Part shown: in pieces, positions 4,781 to 5,191 of the stretch
How positions within the stretch are numbered: position 1 is the first letter of the stretch
Layout: every line of letters begins with the position of its first letter
Assembly: GCA_017453335.1 (NCBI GenBank)
Contig: JAFTKI010000122.1
Coordinates: 1 to 5,191, forward strand
Origin: Clostridia bacterium
GTDB lineage: Bacteria; Bacillota_A; Clostridia; Oscillospirales; CAG-272
DNA: 5,191 bases
Direction of reading: 5' to 3'
Translations under genes and position numbers: made by a program
The notes under the pieces: model-generated
Seen by the model: only the letters and a program-made list of their open reading frames with translations
Database searches by the model: none
What the model was told of the DNA's origin: nothing

Positions 4781-5191
4781 GTGAAATACTATCAAATCAA
4801 AAAAGCGGACCGCGAAATCGATTGGTCGGCAGTAGAGCGTTTGGAAATCGGATGCAAATATCTCGATACGCCCCCGGAGATTTGCGCGTTTGCTCAGATC
4901 TGTTATAACGATGACGGTATCCAAGTGCATTTGTGGTCAGAAAACGACGACGTAAGGGCGGTAGAGACCGGTCCCCTGGGCGCCCCTTATCTGGACAGCT
5001 GTCTGGAATTCTTTTTCTCACCCATGGAGGGGGATACGCGATATTTCAATATCGAATTCAATTCCAACGGTTGTCTGTTTCTCGGGCTGGGAAGAAGCAG
5101 ATCCGATCGCACACGATTGATCCACAACGACGCAGACGTGCTGTTTGCTCCCAAAATATCTCGCACCGATACGGGATGGGAAATATTTTAC
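4781..5191 (+). CDS. CBM9-like carbohydrate-binding protein, N-terminal part (cut by window edge)
   Basis: The visible 137 codons start at GTG with a good ribosome binding site and run open to the window edge. The segment DSCLEFFFSP followed by DTRYFNIEFNSNGCLFLGLG (72-104) is typical of CBM9-like/DOMON-like beta-sandwich proteins, which are often about 200-220 residues long; about a third is therefore probably missing. There is no signal peptide or membrane segment at the N-terminus, so the visible protein appears cytoplasmic. Such intracellular members are common near glycan-use genes in Clostridia, but their role is poorly known; sugar binding is inferred from the fold. It follows the second AraC gene by 82 bases and has its own promoter. 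The family call rests on motif memory rather than a search. Confidence 0.75.
   Translation, partial: MKYYQIKKADREIDWSAVERLEIGCKYLDTPPEICAFAQICYNDDGIQVHLWSENDDVRAVETGPLGAPYLDSCLEFFFSPMEGDTRYFNIEFNSNGCLFLGLGRSRSDRTRLIHNDADVLFAPKISRTDTGWEIFY

Overview
The window looks like a chromosomal piece from a Bacillota (Clostridia-like) bacterium. The support is indirect: moderate GC content, short intergenic regions, strong AGGAGG-type ribosome binding sites, near-consensus vegetative (sigma-A/sigma-70) promoters with 17-bp spacers, and two AraC/XylS regulators of the kind common in carbohydrate-using gut Clostridia. No tRNA, rRNA, CRISPR array or insertion sequence was seen.

Layout from left to right. 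(1) Bases 1-397, minus strand: the first 132 codons of an iron-sulfur protein of the QueG-like/4Fe-4S type, cut by the window edge. (2) Bases 632-1405, plus strand: an AraC-family regulator, divergent from the first gene. (3) Bases 1468-1512: a strong hairpin flanked by T-runs on both strands, serving the convergent ends of the AraC gene and the minus-strand operon. (4) Bases 3620 down to 1517, minus strand: an operon of a PIG-L/LmbE-type deacetylase, a divergent NagB-like (glucosamine-6-phosphate deaminase fold) protein, and a short frameshifted gene that starts like the N-terminal domain of DUF4838/GH67-type carbohydrate enzymes. (5) Bases 3790-4698, plus strand: a second AraC-family regulator, divergent from the operon. 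(6) Bases 4781-5191, plus strand: the start of a CBM9-like carbohydrate-binding protein with its own promoter, cut by the right edge.

The likely theme is use of an N-acetylated amino sugar or related glycan. The deacetylase would remove acetyl and the NagB-like protein would isomerise or deaminate the product. The AraC protein at 3790-4698 is placed to control both the divergent operon and the downstream CBM9-like gene. This is inference from families and gene order; the substrate is unknown. The NagB-like protein lacks the usual catalytic aspartate and the usual phosphate loop, so it probably does not carry out the textbook reaction.

The most interesting points are: a repeated quasi-palindrome (TTTCCGAAA) inside the spacers of both divergent promoters, 84 bp apart; a perfect AT-rich inverted repeat touching the -35 box of the second AraC gene; that gene's apparently leaderless start; and an A AAA AAG slippery heptamer placed exactly where the third operon gene changes frame.
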